A stretch of DNA of 64,000 nucleotides from Tamarix chinensis (lineage: Eukaryota > Streptophyta > Magnoliopsida > Caryophyllales > Tamaricaceae): the NCBI GenBank assembly GCA_030549775.1, contig CM060174.1:69169966-69233965 (forward strand). The letters are read 5' to 3'. Positions within the stretch are counted from its first letter, which is position 1, and every line of letters starts with the position of its first letter. The translations under genes and the position numbers were made by a program. A model generated the notes under the pieces. It was not told the origin of the DNA, searched no databases, and saw only the letters and a program-made list of their open reading frames with translations. Positions 36,083 to 49,063 of this stretch are shown here, one piece after another.

Positions 36083-36690
36083 ATGATATCATTTAATAAA
36101 GTTATAAGAAGGTGGAAGAAATGTATATGTCAAGTTAATATACTAATGAAGAAAAAAGGGTATATCACACGAATTAAGATAAAAAATTTTAATATGAAGA
36201 TTAATATTTTTTTCATTCATTATTATACAATTATGATTAATATATTCAGTTTTTATTATCTATCTAAAATTAGTTTCATTGGTATTTAATTGATATTTTA
36301 AACTTAATTTTTTGATTTTAGAAGAAATAATATATAAGTATTATCTTAATAATTATGGTTATGAATAAAGCATTTAGATAGATACATGTAGTAATTAATT
36401 AGGATAGTGTTTAATAATGTTAAAAATCAACAAGGATGATGAGAGAAATAATTAAGATAAATATATGCACTACAAAGGTAGATTTTAGGAATTCATCCTT
36501 ATTATAGTTAAGATGTGTCCAATTATATATAGCATCTTATTTAGACAACTGCCTCTACTGGTCAACCACACCTATGAAAGTTATGAAACATATTTTTATA
36601 AATTCACCATCAACGATGACATGAAGACAAGAAAACTAGAGATAACCTCTTGAAGGAACCATTCCACCTATAGATGAGCATCAAATTGCC
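36083..36690. other. AT-rich DNA, nothing recognised
   Basis: A Lys/Ile/Asn-rich 68-codon plus frame (36083-36289) is consistent with base composition alone. Confidence 0.4.
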
Positions 36691-36980
36691 TTTTGCCTTC
36701 AATACACGTATGTAATGTCCATGACCACTATAATAGTGACTATAATTATGATAGTGCAACCACCGCCACCATGATCAACAACACCAATAACAACAACATC
36801 ATTATCATCTTAAACAAGAACAAGAACAAGAATGATAACAACGATGACAATGAAAATAATAACAACAACAATGATCATGATAATGATGACAATGAAAGAA
36901 ACAACAACAAAAATACTTCTTTTAAATAATAAAATTAATACAAAGCAAATGCACTAATAATAATAATAATAATAAATCAA
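36690..36980 (+). repeat. imperfect trinucleotide (AAC/AAT/GAT) low-complexity tract
   Basis: Runs of aac, aat, aag and gat triplets extend to a pure (aat)n stretch at about 36955-36975. The Asn/Asp-rich 78-codon frame (36693-36929) has no upstream gene context and is judged repeat-derived. Confidence 0.75.
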
Positions 36981-36999
36981 CAAGAATAACACAACAGTG

Positions 37000-37766
37000 G
37001 TAACAATAACATAACAAGAAGAATGACGATGACGACGATGAAAACAAGTTTTAATAATATAATTAATGAAAATAAAAATGTACTACTACTAATAATAATT
37101 CAATGCTAATAATTATAAAGATAAATTAATACTATCAATAATTAAAAAAAAACAAAACATAGAGGACCTATGTTGCCATTTTTATGATGATACTATGTTT
37201 TTCACCATAATCAATTACCACTTATTGTTCCAAATGGGAGGAAGAAAAAGGAAAATAAACCATAGTCCCAACTAAAAATGAACCAAATAATTTAGATTTT
37301 GTATTAGTTTTCAAACAACAATGCTTCAAATTCCCTTGAAAATATTATTGGCAATATACAAATTCTATATGACCACTTGGTTGCTAAGGAGTTATGGAGG
37401 GAAACATGATAAATGATTGTCCTATAATTTCTTATGAGCCAAATGTTGTAAAAATGAGATAGTTTCATTTAAATATAGAAAATAACATTTCTTTACTGCA
37501 TTTTTGAATAATAGAATTCAATTCTCTAAAAAATTTGAAAACCTCATTCATCATGATATAAAGATCCCTTGAAAGGGATCAAGTAGTAGATTCGGGTCAA
37601 ATGTCCCACCTCTATTATAAAAAAACCTTTCATTCCAATTGCTAAAACCAAATCAAAGTCAAAAGATGAAAGCCACAAAGAATAAGATCTATATCTCACT
37701 TAAAAGAGAGAAAATTTGAAATCCTTGAGACACATTAGCATAAAAAATGATGGAAGTTGAATCATA

Positions 37767-37817
<51 letters not shown>

Positions 37818-38410
37818 AACTGAAGTTTAATAGTAATTGATAACATCACTTCTTAGGCTTATAGTAGATCTAGGTATCAAGATGAGTTCTTTAGATGGAT
37901 GAAGATGAAGGATTCAAATTTATAATTTCAATTCTTATTGTTTAATGATAGAAAAATAAAAAAATTTGAAAGAAAAATGGAAGGATGTAGAAGACAAAAG
38001 TGAGGTATGAGTAAAGCTAGCAAAAGGCAATCCAGTAGACCCAATCAAAATATTTTTGCTTAAGGCTTGAATTTGATGCAATGGCATCAACATCTCTTAG
38101 TGAATCTCAAAAATTTCATAAATTAGGATTCTTGTTATTCTTGAAGTTTGTAAAACCCTTACCTAAAACCTTAATGTTACTAACTGTTTCTTGAGATTGT
38201 TTTTGCAGGTATATCACATGTTTTCAAGAAGAATTCATTTAAAATACATAGTTCACAAGATAAGGATAAGATAAGGATGTGCACAAGAGGGTATATAAGA
38301 TAAAGCTACAAGAAAAAAAGTTATCATTTTATGTGATTAGGATTTTTTGTGAGCTTTGTTATTTCATGAACACTTTATAAATAATTATCTCGCAATTCTT
38401 TGGATTAGTT
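37000..38410. other. AT-rich DNA with one TA microsatellite, no gene
   Basis: Contains a (TA)n run at 37770-37815. No open frame reaches 60 codons and no family resemblance was seen. Confidence 0.5.
37770..37815. repeat. (TA)n microsatellite
   Basis: About 23 TA units without interruption. Confidence 0.97.
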
Positions 38411-38416
38411 ACATGT

Positions 38417-38917
38417 TGTTAAGTATGTTTTTTAGGGTATAATATGTGTTTTCTAATTAATTATAACTACTCATAATTAGTTAAAAAACTAGTATAGTTA
38501 ACATTAGGAATTCGTTGCAAATAATGTCTCTAACATCTCTTTTTTGTTATTATTACCAATTAAGTTAGTTGGTAACAACTCAGTTAGTTATCCATCAACT
38601 TTATAAGTTATATTATTTATTATTGAGTTGTAACAACCTATGTATAAATACTCTAAACATCCCTTTATACACAAAGAAGTTGAAGAGTTATAAAAAAAAA
38701 ATTAGAATTTTGATTCTCTCTAATTCTCTCTAATTCTCTTAAATGAGTGAGGGATCTCTTGTGAGTTAGTGTTTATTTTTAGAAGAAACAATATTGTTTA
38801 TTTATTCTTAAAATTATTGGTATGGGTTCTATGTGAAGCCTCAAATACCCTTCAATTATTGGTCTTGTAATCCAAATTCATCATTAATATCATTCACATT
38901 AATAAAAGACTAACATG
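38417..38917 (+). repeat. candidate solo LTR (copia-like), ~500 bp
   Basis: Starts TGTTAAGT and ends ACTAACA (inverted termini TGTTA/TAACA). It carries tataaata at about 38643, followed by an leader-like stretch with tandem ttctctctaa repeats at 38717-38745. The hexamer acatgt occurs at 38411-38416 and 38915-38920, overlapping the right end, so the exact target duplication is ambiguous. No internal region was found on either side. Confidence 0.5.
38643..38650 (+). promoter_or_regulatory. TATA-box candidate in solo LTR
   Basis: tataaata in the middle of the candidate LTR, where a U3/R promoter would be expected. Confidence 0.4.
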
Positions 38918-39149
38918 TTCATAAAGTACAGAATAACCTTATCTCAAGATGGAAGTGGGTTACAAATAACCAATATCACCCTGATAAGCATATATAGGTT
39001 GGATGGGTAGAAAATAATTACCAAATCTGTACCGATATAATGTGTGATCAGGCAATTTTTATGAAATAAAAAAGGAAAAATTGGAAACGTCTCTAATACC
39101 GGAGCATAAAGGAAGGAGCTATGGCAATAGCTACATGAAAATTAAGTAA

Positions 39150-39410
39150 CCGATGACCCATCGATATTCATGGGTGATTTCAATTTATTCCTTCATGGAA
39201 TGAAAAGAATCAAGGACTATGTCTTGAGAAAACTCTAGGGAGTTCCAAAACTCTTTATATCAACTCTAGCTTGATGTGCTTAAATATTATAGAGTGTATT
39301 TCACTTGGAATAATAGATAATATGCACCAGATAGAATTGCTTGTGATGTAGGAGCAAATGGTCGAGACATAGAATTTATTATTATGAACCTATTATCTTC
39401 TATTTACATA
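39150..39410 (+). pseudogene. LINE endonuclease (APE-type) fragment
   Basis: Plus-strand translation gives DDPSIFMGDFNLFLHGMKR, the LINE-1-type endonuclease core (p.li.GDFN..l...ek.gg). After frameshifts, YFTWNNR followed by YAPDRIACDV corresponds to pfTWsN......i.erLDR. Many stops. No RT portion follows on this strand, so only a scrap of a 5'-side LINE region survives. Confidence 0.72.
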
Positions 39411-41140
39411 GGATCCCCTATAAATTTTAGGGAAAACGGATGGCTACATTGCTAGTTATAGATGAAACTTGCAAAACTAGTTACTAGTAATACAAGTGTG
39501 TATGACATGTATGGAGGGAAAAAACGTGTTGCATGAAAGGGATGAATAAGGTATCTACATGAGGAGAATTTAATCAACAAATTGGATGTGCAATATGGAA
39601 TACTATTATGTTGATAATTGTTAAAAAGATAAGAAAGTTGAATTAGTAAAAAAAGTAGCTTAATTCTATCTTTTAAAGTGTATTTAGAGTAAGGAGAAAG
39701 CTAATGCTTTTTTGTTAATTATTATCAAATTTGAGGAGGATTATTTTATAATATTGAGGAGGTCAGATGTTTATAAAAACCATAGGAGTATATGACACAA
39801 AGGGAAACGAAAAATTAATGAAATTATAAGCTTTGCTTAATTGAATTTTGTATGAGTTCTTCTCAATATTAATGAATTTTGTGTGAGTGATTATTATTGA
39901 AACACTAATCTATTTGTCTATATGAATTAGATATTAAGATCTATCCTTCAAACCCTCCACAAACCCAAACCATTCGAAACTCCAAATTCTATATACAACC
40001 ACCACCATCATCATCTTCAATATTTGTCATAAACATAATTTTTTTATTTGATTTTATCTATTGCAAGCCAAAGATAATAATATTATTATTATCAAAAGAT
40101 CATCCTCAACATCTTAAATTCAAAATCCAATCATCAAATCATCATCTTTTCAATCATTCACCATCATAGTATTCATAACACCATTAAACCCTAATTGTAA
40201 ACCTAAACCCTAACTCATGAAACTAAGCCATGTAAACCTTCTTCATTTGAGCATTATCACCATTATCTCTTCTTTATCAAATCATTATCATCATATTTTC
40301 ATCACTTTCAATGAATTAGATTCTTTTTAAAACCTCAACTGAACCATAATGCCACCTAAACCAGAAGTACATATTCCTACACCTATTAGCTTGCAGACTA
40401 GATATAGTTCTATGTAAACAGAAGTGAATAGAGTTTTTTGAAGGTTCAAATTCTCACTTTCATGCACCTTTATTCTTGAATCATGTATCTATGATAGTAA
40501 ACTTGAATCATCTCACTCAAATAGGGCTTTAGATTCTTCAATATATGGGCCTCACACCCTGAATAAGGATAAATATTGTGGTTAATTAAGTAAGTGGTAA
40601 GTGAAGAGATATCACAAAGATTTCAAGAGTGGAGATACTGAAATAAATCATATTTGTGCACAAAATCATTAAAAAATTATCTTAATAGCTTATCAGTTGC
40701 ATCTATTTGTATCCTTTATCCTTTTATATAATAACAAAAGAAATAAGGGAAATAAGAAATAAGGTGAATAAGTCATACAAGGATGTACATGTCAAAAATA
40801 TAATAATTTAAAGAATAAGAAAAGAAAATTAGAGTATAATATTTCAAGTACCATACATTTGATCAAGTATAAGAATTTATGAATTCAAATACACTTCTCA
40901 TGTAATGAAATACAAGGATACAAAGATAGAAAATAAAACATTTCCTAATCACTTCCATTCATAATAATTTCCTATAGTGGAATTCATTCATAAATGTAAT
41001 ACCATATAATAGTAAGATTTATAAAATGGGAAACTCTTTTGTTTAATGGAATTTAGATGATGTTCAATCTTGATTTGGAATTATAGCTTAGGTTTAATTT
41101 AAATAAGAATTGGAAGGATTGAGTAAAATAAGTTTCCTTG
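39411..41140. other. unassigned DNA with a CAT-rich low-complexity stretch
   Basis: 39.99-40.33 kb is rich in atc, cat and cac triplets and includes aaaccctaa-like words (about 40.19-40.22 kb), too short to call telomeric. Nothing coding was recognised elsewhere. Confidence 0.45.
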
Positions 41141-42790
41141 GTACCAGTTAACTAGTTCTATAAACCCATCGACTAGTTTCCCATTTTTCAACTTAAGTTT
41201 GGTTAAAAAAAAGTGATTGGTTGACTTAAGAAACCCGATGGATTGGTGTAACCAAACTAATCAACTAGGTTGTCGAGTTGAATGTTTTTTTAAAATTTAA
41301 TTTTTTATAAAAAACTACTTTCATCAAAATGGAATCTTAATAATTCAACTATGAGCTATTATAGAGTAATTTTAACTCCATTGATCATTTATCTAGATTT
41401 AATTTTTTTCCTTAAGTAGATTTAAGGGTCTTATTTGGCATAGGGGAGGATAACCTCACCCTTTATCTTCTTTTTCCTCTCTCATATAAAATAGAGGATT
41501 TGTTTGAGGCAATCATTACATGATTAGGAGATTTTCTTCCTAATCTAACATATGATTTTCTTTCTCTTTTTTTCCTAGAAATTTACCATTTGATCACTAG
41601 CATGGAAGTTAACCTATTTTTGATAAATCTAACAATTTAACCTAAATTAGAACAGTAAAATTAGGTGTTTTGATCTTTTTCATCTCTCTCTCATTCCTTG
41701 AATAATACAGTGGTTATAAATAGCCCTAATTATTGCTTCCCTTTACCATTTTTTAGCTATAGAAATGTTCCAAGTTTTCCCAACACTTGTGCTCCACTCT
41801 TTTCCACTTCAAGCTTTCACTTTAACTTAGTTTATTCTACTAATCCTATCTATATCCCCCTTCTATTCTATTCTTAAGAAAGAAAGTGTTAGATTTAGGA
41901 AAATTTTGAGTTTTTCTTTTAACTGGCCCTTGCTTTGGATTCTCATGGAGGTGGCAATTTTGATTTCTTTTTTTTTAGTTTCTTAGTTTATAAGAATTAT
42001 TTTTGTAGGTTCCTAATTTTTAACTTTTTTTTTAGGTTTGGAAGATTGGATCTTTCAACCAAAGGTTTTGCCTTATTAGTGAAAATTTTTACTAAACTTC
42101 AAGTAAGTCATTCTTACATTTGAAATGTGATATGGTTAAGTATGTGATCTAGTGCAATATATAAATTTCTGATCCTTTTAGGCATAAATGATTTTATTAG
42201 TAAATTGGAGTTGCATATTAAAATACTTAGGATTTTTGATAAAAGTATGATTATATGAGAAATTGTGGTTGATACTATATGGATACAACATGATTAGTAC
42301 ATGATCATCTATAACCTCTATTTTCTATACGTGATGATGTTAAAATTTGATATGGTTCAATTTTTGGAGATATAATCATGTATAAAATCTCTATTATGTG
42401 TTGTTTGAGAGAAAATCGATGGGTTTGTTAAGCTAAACGTCAACTAGTCCTTAGAATAGTTGACTGGTTAGTCTAACTGATCATCAAGTTGTTTGTGTGG
42501 GAATTGGGTTTGTTGTGTTCAAACCCATAGACCATTTTGTTATAACTAATTGGTTGGTCTTTGAATTTTAGACTTGTATTACTATACTAATTGAGTGGTT
42601 TGAGGGAACTTTAATGATTGTCTGAGACAAATCCATTGACTATTTCAACCGGAGAGTACTATTTTTTTATTCTTTTAAACTCGATATAATTTAAGACTTG
42701 GAGTTATGCTATGATAGAACACACATCTTGGCATGAAATAACTAACCGATTTGATGGGTTTATTTGTTCATAACTCAAGGTGTTCTTAAT
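41141..42790. other. LTR-like non-coding DNA with gtcaactagt / cgactagt motif blocks
   Basis: Motif blocks at 41.15-41.28 and 42.42-42.66 kb repeat words such as cgactagt, gtcaactagt, gttgactggtt and aatcaactaggtt, like those at 29.6 and 48.6 kb. The part at 42.02-42.12 kb (ggtttggaagattggatctt ... caagtaagtcattcttac) resembles 51.75-51.85 kb, hinting at a shared repeat family. The 62-codon plus frame at 41935-42123 is incidental. Confidence 0.4.
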
Positions 42791-42798
42791 AAATGACA

Positions 42799-43196
42799 TT
42801 GGAAGATTTTTAATGGGAAAATTGGAATGTGTATGATATGATGCTATAAATGGATGATCTTGGACGCAAGGTGTTCAAGCATTAACTAATTATAACTAAA
42901 TTGGACTCTAATTATAAATGACTTGGACTATGAATGGATATGATGCTATTCCAATTTTCCCATTAACTATAAATCTTCCAATTTAAACTCAAGGTTCACT
43001 TGGACTCTATAAATCTTGAGACCACGTAGTTATAATTAGTTAATTCAACCCATTTAGATAATCCATTTAAACTCAAGGTTCACTTGGACTCTATATCCAT
43101 TGATGTTTACTTTGGTTTGACAAGATTTTAATTCCTCTAGTTTGGATAAACTTCCATGGTATTGAGACCAAGTAGTTATAATTAGTTAATGCTTGA
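42799..43196. repeat. patch of nested direct and inverted micro-duplications
   Basis: Arms 42799-42845 and 42937-42982 are inverted and near-identical over ttaatgggaaaattggaat. 42875-42897 and 43174-43196 are an exact 23-base inverted pair, with a shorter third copy at 43028-43044. tttaaactcaaggttcactt and the following ten bases occur in direct orientation from 42982 and from 43067. All this lies within 400 bp. There is no coding. Confidence 0.85.
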
Positions 43197-43199
43197 AAA

Positions 43200-45390
43200 A
43201 TGAATAATAGATTTTAAATAATTTATCTAATAGATTATATAGACTTAAAAACTAGACCTAATGGGATACTACTATAAGTGGATAGTAGAAGAGCCCATTA
43301 AGATGTAGAATAACCTGTCATTTATTATATATTATTATCTATAATATCTATATTATATTGATAAGCATGATATGATATGAATTGTCATAGTCTTTGTACG
43401 GAATAAAATTTTGATCTATTATATGATCATAATAATACATGTATATCTAAATATAATGTGTAAGTATGATAGTGTGCTTTAGTATGAACTCATTTGCTTC
43501 CTTAGGCCTTATATTCTTGTGAATCCTATTTAGGAGGTAACTTGTCTTACTTAATATGTAGTGTACTAATGTGTCCATTTGTTCGGTCACCTTCTTAACA
43601 CCACAATTAAAAGATCATGTGTAGGTTTTTAAGATGGTCGGTATTAATCAGTTACAAAAAGGAAGCAAGATAAGGTATCATATTTTTTTGATAAAAAATA
43701 AGTAGTATAATTATTAAAATAAAACATCGGATCTAGATAATCTAAAAATTATACCACATGCATGGGATGATATACCTAATGAGAAAATAGAAACACATAT
43801 GGACATAAATAAGAAAGTTACTAGTCATCACTTTAAAAGGTATATACCATGTTGGTTTAGGAATAAAGGGAAAAATTAAATTAGAAATTTTAGTATAAAG
43901 ATTTCAATTTCTTTGGTTTAGATTTTACCAAAATAAAGACACCAATGAAGGTAATATAAATCTATTCTCTTGGAATTTCTATAATATCTCTAATGCACAA
44001 CAACTTTAGGTGGATCTCATTAGTATCTCCTTATTAAAGTTAATACATTAATAGACATTTGCATCTCAAGAAAAGATAATCAAAAAACATAGATGAGATA
44101 CATTAGTGAGTGTGTAAGTGTCTATATATTTATATACAACTAATTATCAAAAGGTTAGTGCCAAAATCCTTTTGCTAGTGAAGTATGATGAAGGAAAATT
44201 ATGATTCAAAAGGTTGAAAGTGTAGCATATGAAAAATCTAAAGAAGTGGTTGTGACCATGTCATCATCTCATACAGATCAAAATATACACATGTTCAAGA
44301 TATGAAATAAGCATAACTAAAAATCTAGACATATTAGATAGAAAAATATGTATATATTATTTACTAGAAAGATAATTAGAAAAGGTATAACACTTAACAA
44401 TAGGCAGAATAATAGATATGGCCCACACACTAATGTGACCAAAGACTACATCAAGTGTCCTAATCAGCACAAGTGGTACTTGGAATAAAGGTTGAGGAAG
44501 GTGGATTTAAGGTTAAGGATTTAATGACAGAAGGTGAAAGCTAAATCTCTATGTCCTCACTCTCAATGTCCTTAAAATCAACAACATCAAGAATGTTTTA
44601 AGTAGTTCGACTAGCCTAACCAAGTGACTCATATAGAGTTTGATCAAAGGGAAGAATAAATAATGTTTGTGTAATCTTAGTTTTGATAATTTAATAATCA
44701 GAATGAGCAATATCTACTTAAGAAGTGTTAATTTGTCCTTAATATCTATTTTCTTAGTATATTGACGATGATCACCCTGATCGGTAGAGTAAGGTCTCTA
44801 ATCTTACTCATCGGCATAAAAATTAAGTTGAAACATCAAATTTATCTATATACCTTGGTATATATATATATATATCCACCTTGATTTAATGGATTCTAAC
44901 CTCAAATATTGCCTACTCTCCAAAATATTGAGATTGGTATCAAACATCTTCAATATTTGAGTGAGGAGATATTGAATATTAGTTATAGTGGCTCCACCTT
45001 AAGCAAATAATGAATGAAGAGTTGTAAAAATGGAAGCAACTATCATAACACCACCATTTTTACCAACAAAAAAGTTTTCATTTTGAAAGGATGATGTTGA
45101 AGCTAAATTAAATAATGGGGTATGTCACCATCACATCTAATATAAAGAGAGGTATAAATTTTCACCTTACCCATGGGAGATGCAAGAATGGGTATAAAAT
45201 TCAAACAACTAAAAGATAATCATAATGTAAAGTCAAGCTCTTTGAAACCATAAAAGATTAATCTAAGGGAGGAAAAATATTTAACACACAAAAAAAATCA
45301 TTTAAGAGATTGTTTTTCCAAAATTAACTATTCACTTTAGTTAACATTTCTTAAAATAACTTTTTTTAATCCAAAATGGCCACACAAAGG
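43200..45390. other. AT-rich DNA, no gene recognised
   Basis: No frame over 60 codons. 43.5-43.66 kb has LTR-like wording (gtgaatcctatttaggaggt...) without a family match. A short (TA)n run lies at about 44862-44875. Confidence 0.4.
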
Positions 45391-45399
45391 CCAAATGAG

Positions 45400-45890
45400 T
45401 AAAAAGATTAGATATATTTGTTTTAGAAATCATAAAACAAGGTAATATGCCATTTTTTGAAAAATCGTTATTCATGGCTAATGGTTAAAGTTACATATGA
45501 AAGTTAAAGTTAAGGCTCAATTGTCAAGGTCAGAGCTAATGGTCTAACTTTGACCTTTTCATTTAAATATTCAGCATTTTATAATATTAAGGCCACCATT
45601 TTATGTCTAATAATAGTTATTATTATTCCTTAATTAACTCCAAAAAATGTGATTAATTATTTACTAGCCCTACTTATAGTGATTATAGGGTAATTAGTGT
45701 AGAAGATTTTAAATATTCAACAAAAACATGAATGACTTATTTGTACTAAACTTCCTCTAACTTTAATCAGTAATAACTTATATTAATCTAAATGACAACA
45801 TATTATGTATCAGATTGTACCTAAAATTACCAATAAACATTATGGAATCATTAAATTTAACAAAACAAAACAATATCACAGAAATTTACC
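45400..45890 (+). repeat. fragment related to giant unit A (matches ~20.1-20.6 kb)
   Basis: Collinear similarity in the same orientation: gaaatcataaaacaaggtaa at ~45.43 kb parallels gaaattatgaaataaggtcg at ~20.1 kb. A gtcaaagt-rich block follows. Then aatgacaacatattatgtat...taccaataaacattatggaa at ~45.79 kb parallels aatggtaacatgttatatac...taccaataaacaacttggaa at ~20.52 kb. Spacing is conserved (~360 versus ~420 bp). It confirms that unit A is a dispersed repeat. Confidence 0.65.
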
Positions 45891-46099
45891 ATATGCTCAA
45901 TCCTAATTGTTGAATAAATGAGAATATGTTTGTTATTATTGCATCACATTTAAGAGGAGATGAATTGAGTGTGTAGGGTTGATTAAATTCTTTTACATAA
46001 ATTTAAAGCCCAATGATTCTTTTTATCCTAGAACATGTCATGGCATCTAATCTATAATCTCCTGTGAGATTTGATAGTTGATTATACGTAATAAATAGG

Positions 46100-47320
46100 T
46101 AGTGTGTGCTGTGTTAGAGTGTAAAACAATTAATAAACAAATAAAAAATAAGATTTTTATATGGTTGGATCAAATTTGATTTACGTCATAACTAGCGTTA
46201 GTATTCTTTCAAGTCTAGTATGAATTGAAGATTAAGAAAGTCAACACCTAAGATGTAACACCAAACCTAGATAGTCCTATAATCATCTCTAATTATGCTC
46301 CCCAATCACAATTGTGATTTCTCATAATTTGGTATAATTGTACCTAAATCACTCTTATTTCAAATGAATATGTTTTTAACTCTTGCTTCTTTCTAAGCAA
46401 ATTTGTTCTTTTCACTCAAATTACTATTGCTTACTCTTGATCACTCATAAGCTTTCTCCTCTTAATTTGTTCTAAATATTGTGCCATTCTTGTTATAAAA
46501 GATCTTGTGTATCTTTTTCTCTTTTTTATACTTGCATCTTCATCTTTTTCTCAATCTCTTTTTGTCATGTAGTGCATCTTTTCAAAAATATCTTAAGTCT
46601 TCGAATATAATTATGTATTAGAATTGCATTCCTTAATTTATGGAAATTTTCCTATCTTTGCATGCTCCTTAATCTTTATTTCACCCATTGTGATCTTGAT
46701 AAATCTTGATTTCTTCCTTATTTCTTAGATATGGAATCTTATCTTAGAAATATCTTAGCTAGAGAATATTTCCTTACATTTTCATCCATTTTTATACTTT
46801 AAGAAATCTTTCCTTATAATTCTTGATTTTTTCTATATATAAATCTTGTGAGATCTTTATTGGAAAAACCACTTTATTCAATTATTTTTCTCTATGTATG
46901 TGCATTAGTTCATCTAAAATTTTCTAACTTGTTCTCAGGTCATGTCTATGCCTTATCTCGAGTCAGATTAAGGATTTAATGGTGTACTTTTGAGTATCTT
47001 TCTTATTGTCAGATAATTAGTCATTCTAGAAATTTGTAACATTATTTCCAATTCTTTAAGTGCTTGGAAGTCTTTTACTTCTACTATAACCATTTGTACT
47101 TATCAAACATAATTGTTGTCTTATGCAACTTATATGGCATCTACTCTCAACATTTCTCCTTAATCTTATGCTATAATATTTTTTCATTGGTTTTGCACAA
47201 ACAACACACAAATATATAGTCATATGCAATTATACTCACTTTTTTGGAATCATCAAACTTTAAGGGATCTGAAAAAAAATTCCCCATTTTTGATGATGAC
47301 AAACAACTCAACTTAGTTCC
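46100..47320. repeat. LTR-retrotransposon-derived non-coding DNA
   Basis: Contains taagatttttatatggttgg...tgatttacgtc (46.15-46.19 kb), a degenerate form of the 'gattttacgtggttcgg...ctacgtcc' phrase common in plant retroelements. It ends with ttccccatttttgatgatga at 47.28 kb, a degenerate 'ctccccctttttgatgatgacaaa' phrase that I associate with copia-type elements. Assignment rests on these familiar phrases only. Confidence 0.4.
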
Positions 47321-49063
47321 CATAAAATTCAAGTAAAAAATTGTATCAAGGAAACTTAATTAAGGGAACACAACACATATACATGGTTATATGCAACTCA
47401 ATTGCTAAAACACTAGCTTTAATTAAGAAATCAATTATGTCAAGAATAATCTTAACTAACTAAGGCTATCTATCTCTTATTTACACACTATTATTTTTTG
47501 AGAAATGTTTAAGAAAAATAATGTAGATCTAGGCATGTCTAGTATCCTAAGATTGTATTCTCTTCCCCTTTTAGTTATCATTGAAAAGATAACTGGGAAG
47601 AGATTAAGAATTTCTTCCACTATCCATGTCTTCTCAAAGATATACCTGTACCATGGTTAGATAGTAGATATTTGATATAAAACAAAAATATCTAGGTTCA
47701 ATAATGAGTAATAACATCCATAACTGATATAAATACCAATCAAAAAAGCATTAGATAAGAAAGTTTTGAGATTATATGGGACAGGTTGGGCTTAGGTAGA
47801 TAGGGAGAAAGATGAATCATGAGCATCTATCTTGTTCTTGCTAGCTATGATAAAGGACGTATATGATTCATTAAGGCTCTCATCTCAAAAACTATTTTTA
47901 TGTTCAATAGAGACGTTGTCTAAAGGATTTGACATGGGGTCTTCTATTGGAACAATTCCAAGAACAATATTGAATATAGTAAAGGTCAATTCACCCTTTA
48001 CCTAAGCTTCTACATCTCTTTATCTTATAACTCAGATAATTTTGCATCCCTTTCCCAATAATTATAAAAACACAGTCAACAACTTTGAATGGATTTATAA
48101 TTTTGCGACAATATTCTAGGATATATCTCCTCCCAAGCTTTATCCACCTCCTAATTTTTGTGTGGCACCTTCTCTGTCAACACTTAACCTTTCCTCCTCA
48201 TCATTATACTTGACATGTGAGTCATTATAATTTCCTTAAATTCTTCATGTTGATATTATAATACTCAAATAATCTTGTTAGCCACCCACCATAAGTTATA
48301 CCATAAGTGGGATTATCCAACATGTTTTCTATGTGTTAAATGATGAAGTAAGTTAAGTTTATCTTTACCTTTTCAACAATGAAACTAATCAAGGTTGGCT
48401 CCATTTATCACACTATAATATCCTATCCTAAAATCAATTAATATATATTTAATTTTTTATTCATATAAAAGAAAATGGCTTTTGTTTTGATAAGAGCTTG
48501 AAATTTGGATAAAAATGTAAATTTTAGGCATAGCGATTGATATGTTTTACAAACTAATTGACTCGTATGACCAAAAAATTTCATTTTTATTTGTAGGATA
48601 ATTAATCAACTAGTTGTCCAAACCGATCAACTTATTATGTTTATAAAAACTTCTGATAGAGTCTCTTTATGCTAAAAAGAATATTTTGGTGCTTTTTGAT
48701 TATTTTTATATTATTTATATCATATTATAATTCTATTTAGCTAAAATACCTCTCAAAAGCACTGTTAGTTCCCTTTTTTTTTCTCATACATGCTCTATTG
48801 TCCCTTTTTGGACATCTCTTCTCTACCTGTAGATTATGTATGGGTTTAGGAGCATGTATTTTTATTAAGTGTGAAATGTGGGTTGGGTGATATTTTACCC
48901 GCATTAGTTGATTATTTAGCTAAACATATCAAATGGTATATATGAATAGTTGATTGGCTTAATGAACAAGTCGAGTGGCTCATATGAATAGTCAATCAGT
49001 TTGATAAACTCATCAACAAGTTCATGTGAATAGTATATCGGTTGATATACCCATTGACTAGTG
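47321..49063. other. retroelement-like non-coding DNA
   Basis: Minus-strand reading near 48.1-48.3 kb gives weak transposon-protein-like text (see findings). Blocks at 48.54-48.65 and 48.90-49.06 kb contain the palindromic motif words (aatcaactagttgt, gtcaatcagtttgat, tcgagtggct) shared with 29.6 and 42.5 kb. Confidence 0.4.

Noticed and set aside
36693..36929. Asn/Asp-rich plus frame, possible prion-like protein
   Set aside because: Imperfect trinucleotide repeat without exon context or family match; base composition suffices.
40185..40225. Interstitial telomere repeat (aaaccctaa words)
   Set aside because: Only two or three isolated aaaccctaa-like words, not a tandem TTTAGGG array.
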